Source of the DNA: Dunaliella salina
Taxonomy: Eukaryota; Chlorophyta; Chlorophyceae; Chlamydomonadales; Dunaliellaceae
Direction: 5' to 3'
DNA length: 18,222 bases
Assembly: GCA_002284615.2 (NCBI GenBank)
Contig: MU069676.1
Coordinates: 239,805 to 258,026, forward strand
Below the pieces are notes generated by a model. That model worked only from the letters and a program-made list of their open reading frames with translations. It was not told the origin of the DNA and did no database searches. This document shows positions 9,192-18,222 of the stretch, one piece after another. Made by a program: the position numbers and the translations under genes. Each line of letters opens with the position of its first letter. Position 1 is the first letter of the stretch.

Positions 9192-9724
9192 GCCAGGGAG
9201 TCTCAGCAAATGCGGATGATGCTCACTGCAAATTTGGTAAAACCTGACCTGCTGAGGCTGTTGCACATCTGTTTCCTCATGGCCACCACCTCGTGTGTCA
9301 CTGCCATCCTAACAAACATCATACCATGTGTGATTCCTGACACAGGAAACGTCAGCATGGCCATGCACAACTGCTGTCGCTCATCTGCTCTGTGCTGCCC
9401 TACTCATAACAAGCACCAGCTGCATCTGCTTGCCAGGCTTCATGAGGGTGCCAGCGGTTCCTTCGCTCTTCTCTGTCCCCCCCACAAATGCACATGCGCA
9501 GCAGTTCTTCACCAGCTGGCCACCTCCATCTGGGTGACTCCATCACACCCAGCGCTCCCCTGCCTAGCTTGCTCACCTGTCTGAGCAGCCAAACTTTCTG
9601 GCGGAAGAGTCGCAACCCCCTTGTAAATGCCGTTGCTTACCTGGCTGACCCACTGCTCCGCAGGATGCCCCCGTCCACATCATGCTGCATCCCCAAGGCC
9701 CTTCAGCATTGTGATATTCCTTAC
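9192..9724 (-). other. Region expected to hold the 3' end of the Kelch gene; end not resolved
   Basis: The exon at 9725-9862 ends at a good donor (GTAAGG), so at least one more exon should follow at lower coordinates. Donor-like sites on the minus strand follow CAGCCAG (GTAAGC, near 9641) and CTCAGACAG (GTGAGC, near 9577). One possible small exon is 9646-9692 (HDVDGGILRSSGSA), after a GATGCAG acceptor. None is convincing enough to call, and the stop codon and polyadenylation site were not identified. Confidence 0.3.
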
Positions 9725-17956
<8,232 letters not shown>

Positions 17957-18222
17957 CTGCGAGAGGGGCATCACACACCCATTACTGATTGTACTCAGCT
18001 GTGGTTTTCAAGCACAGCATTGCTCAAGGGCAGCAGCAAGCGCCCATATCTACTCGCACAGAGTCGTCCTTGTGCAAAAAAAAAACGCGCAAGGGCAACC
18101 GAAAGCACCTCACTGCCCCAAATTCTTCTCATGCAATTTCAGTTTACACACACACACACACACCAGCTTGGAGCACAGTGGCATCTTAAATGCATAGGCT
18201 AGTATACACACACACACACACA
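17957..18222 (-). other. Upstream intron of the Kelch gene, with two short CA runs
   Basis: No exon is recognised. (AC)9 lies at 18146-18163 and another CA run starts at 18206 and reaches the window end. They are separated by about 42 bases. Confidence 0.6.

Noticed and set aside
9051..9584. Plus-strand frame of 177 codons starting MLPLDVSI
   Set aside because: Its first 46 codons are one arm of the foldback. The other arm encodes a similar peptide on the opposite strand with non-conservative changes, so neither is maintained as protein.

Overview
The window looks like nuclear DNA of a green alga, probably of the Chlamydomonadales (volvocine/Dunaliella type). Both recognisable genes are broken into short exons with GT-AG introns. 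Their exons are rich in G/C-ending codons, and the first gene reads very like the Chlamydomonas RACK1 homologue (Cblp). Introns and spacers are long, of lower G+C, and full of CA/GT microsatellites, minisatellites and small DNA transposons. No genus can be fixed from the sequence alone. No bacterial operon, CRISPR array, tRNA or rRNA was seen.

Layout. (1) 17-724, minus strand: start codon and first three exons (120 codons) of RACK1, a seven-bladed WD40 ribosome and signalling scaffold; the gene runs off the left edge. (2) About 725-8850: a gene-poor spacer. It holds two inverted copies of one non-autonomous hAT-like transposon family (1113-1834 and 6039-6687), both with terminal inverted repeats and near-perfect 8-bp target duplications. 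It also holds small tandem repeats and two weak stretches that read like decayed protein-coding DNA (2549-2945 and 4986-5434). (3) 8632-9191: two neighbouring inverted repeats, a 96-nt hairpin and a roughly 340-bp foldback. (4) 9725-17956, minus strand: the 3' part of a large multi-exon gene. Its exons encode the last Kelch blades and a C-terminal coiled coil. The order Kelch, GGYNG-KY-N-NVL junction, Pro/Ala/Ser linker, coiled coil matches plant class IV acyl-CoA-binding proteins (Arabidopsis ACBP4/ACBP5). The acyl-CoA-binding domain itself would lie beyond the right edge. Its introns carry nearly all the satellites of the right half, including a 72-unit GT run that starts exactly at a 5' splice site.

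Both genes are invisible to a simple open-reading-frame search because their exons are short. The long uninterrupted frames in this window are mostly satellite DNA or the opposite strand of coiled-coil exons. I see no evidence for a new multi-gene system. The most interesting observations concern exon and intron evolution in the Kelch gene, the transposon pair, and the hairpin cluster.
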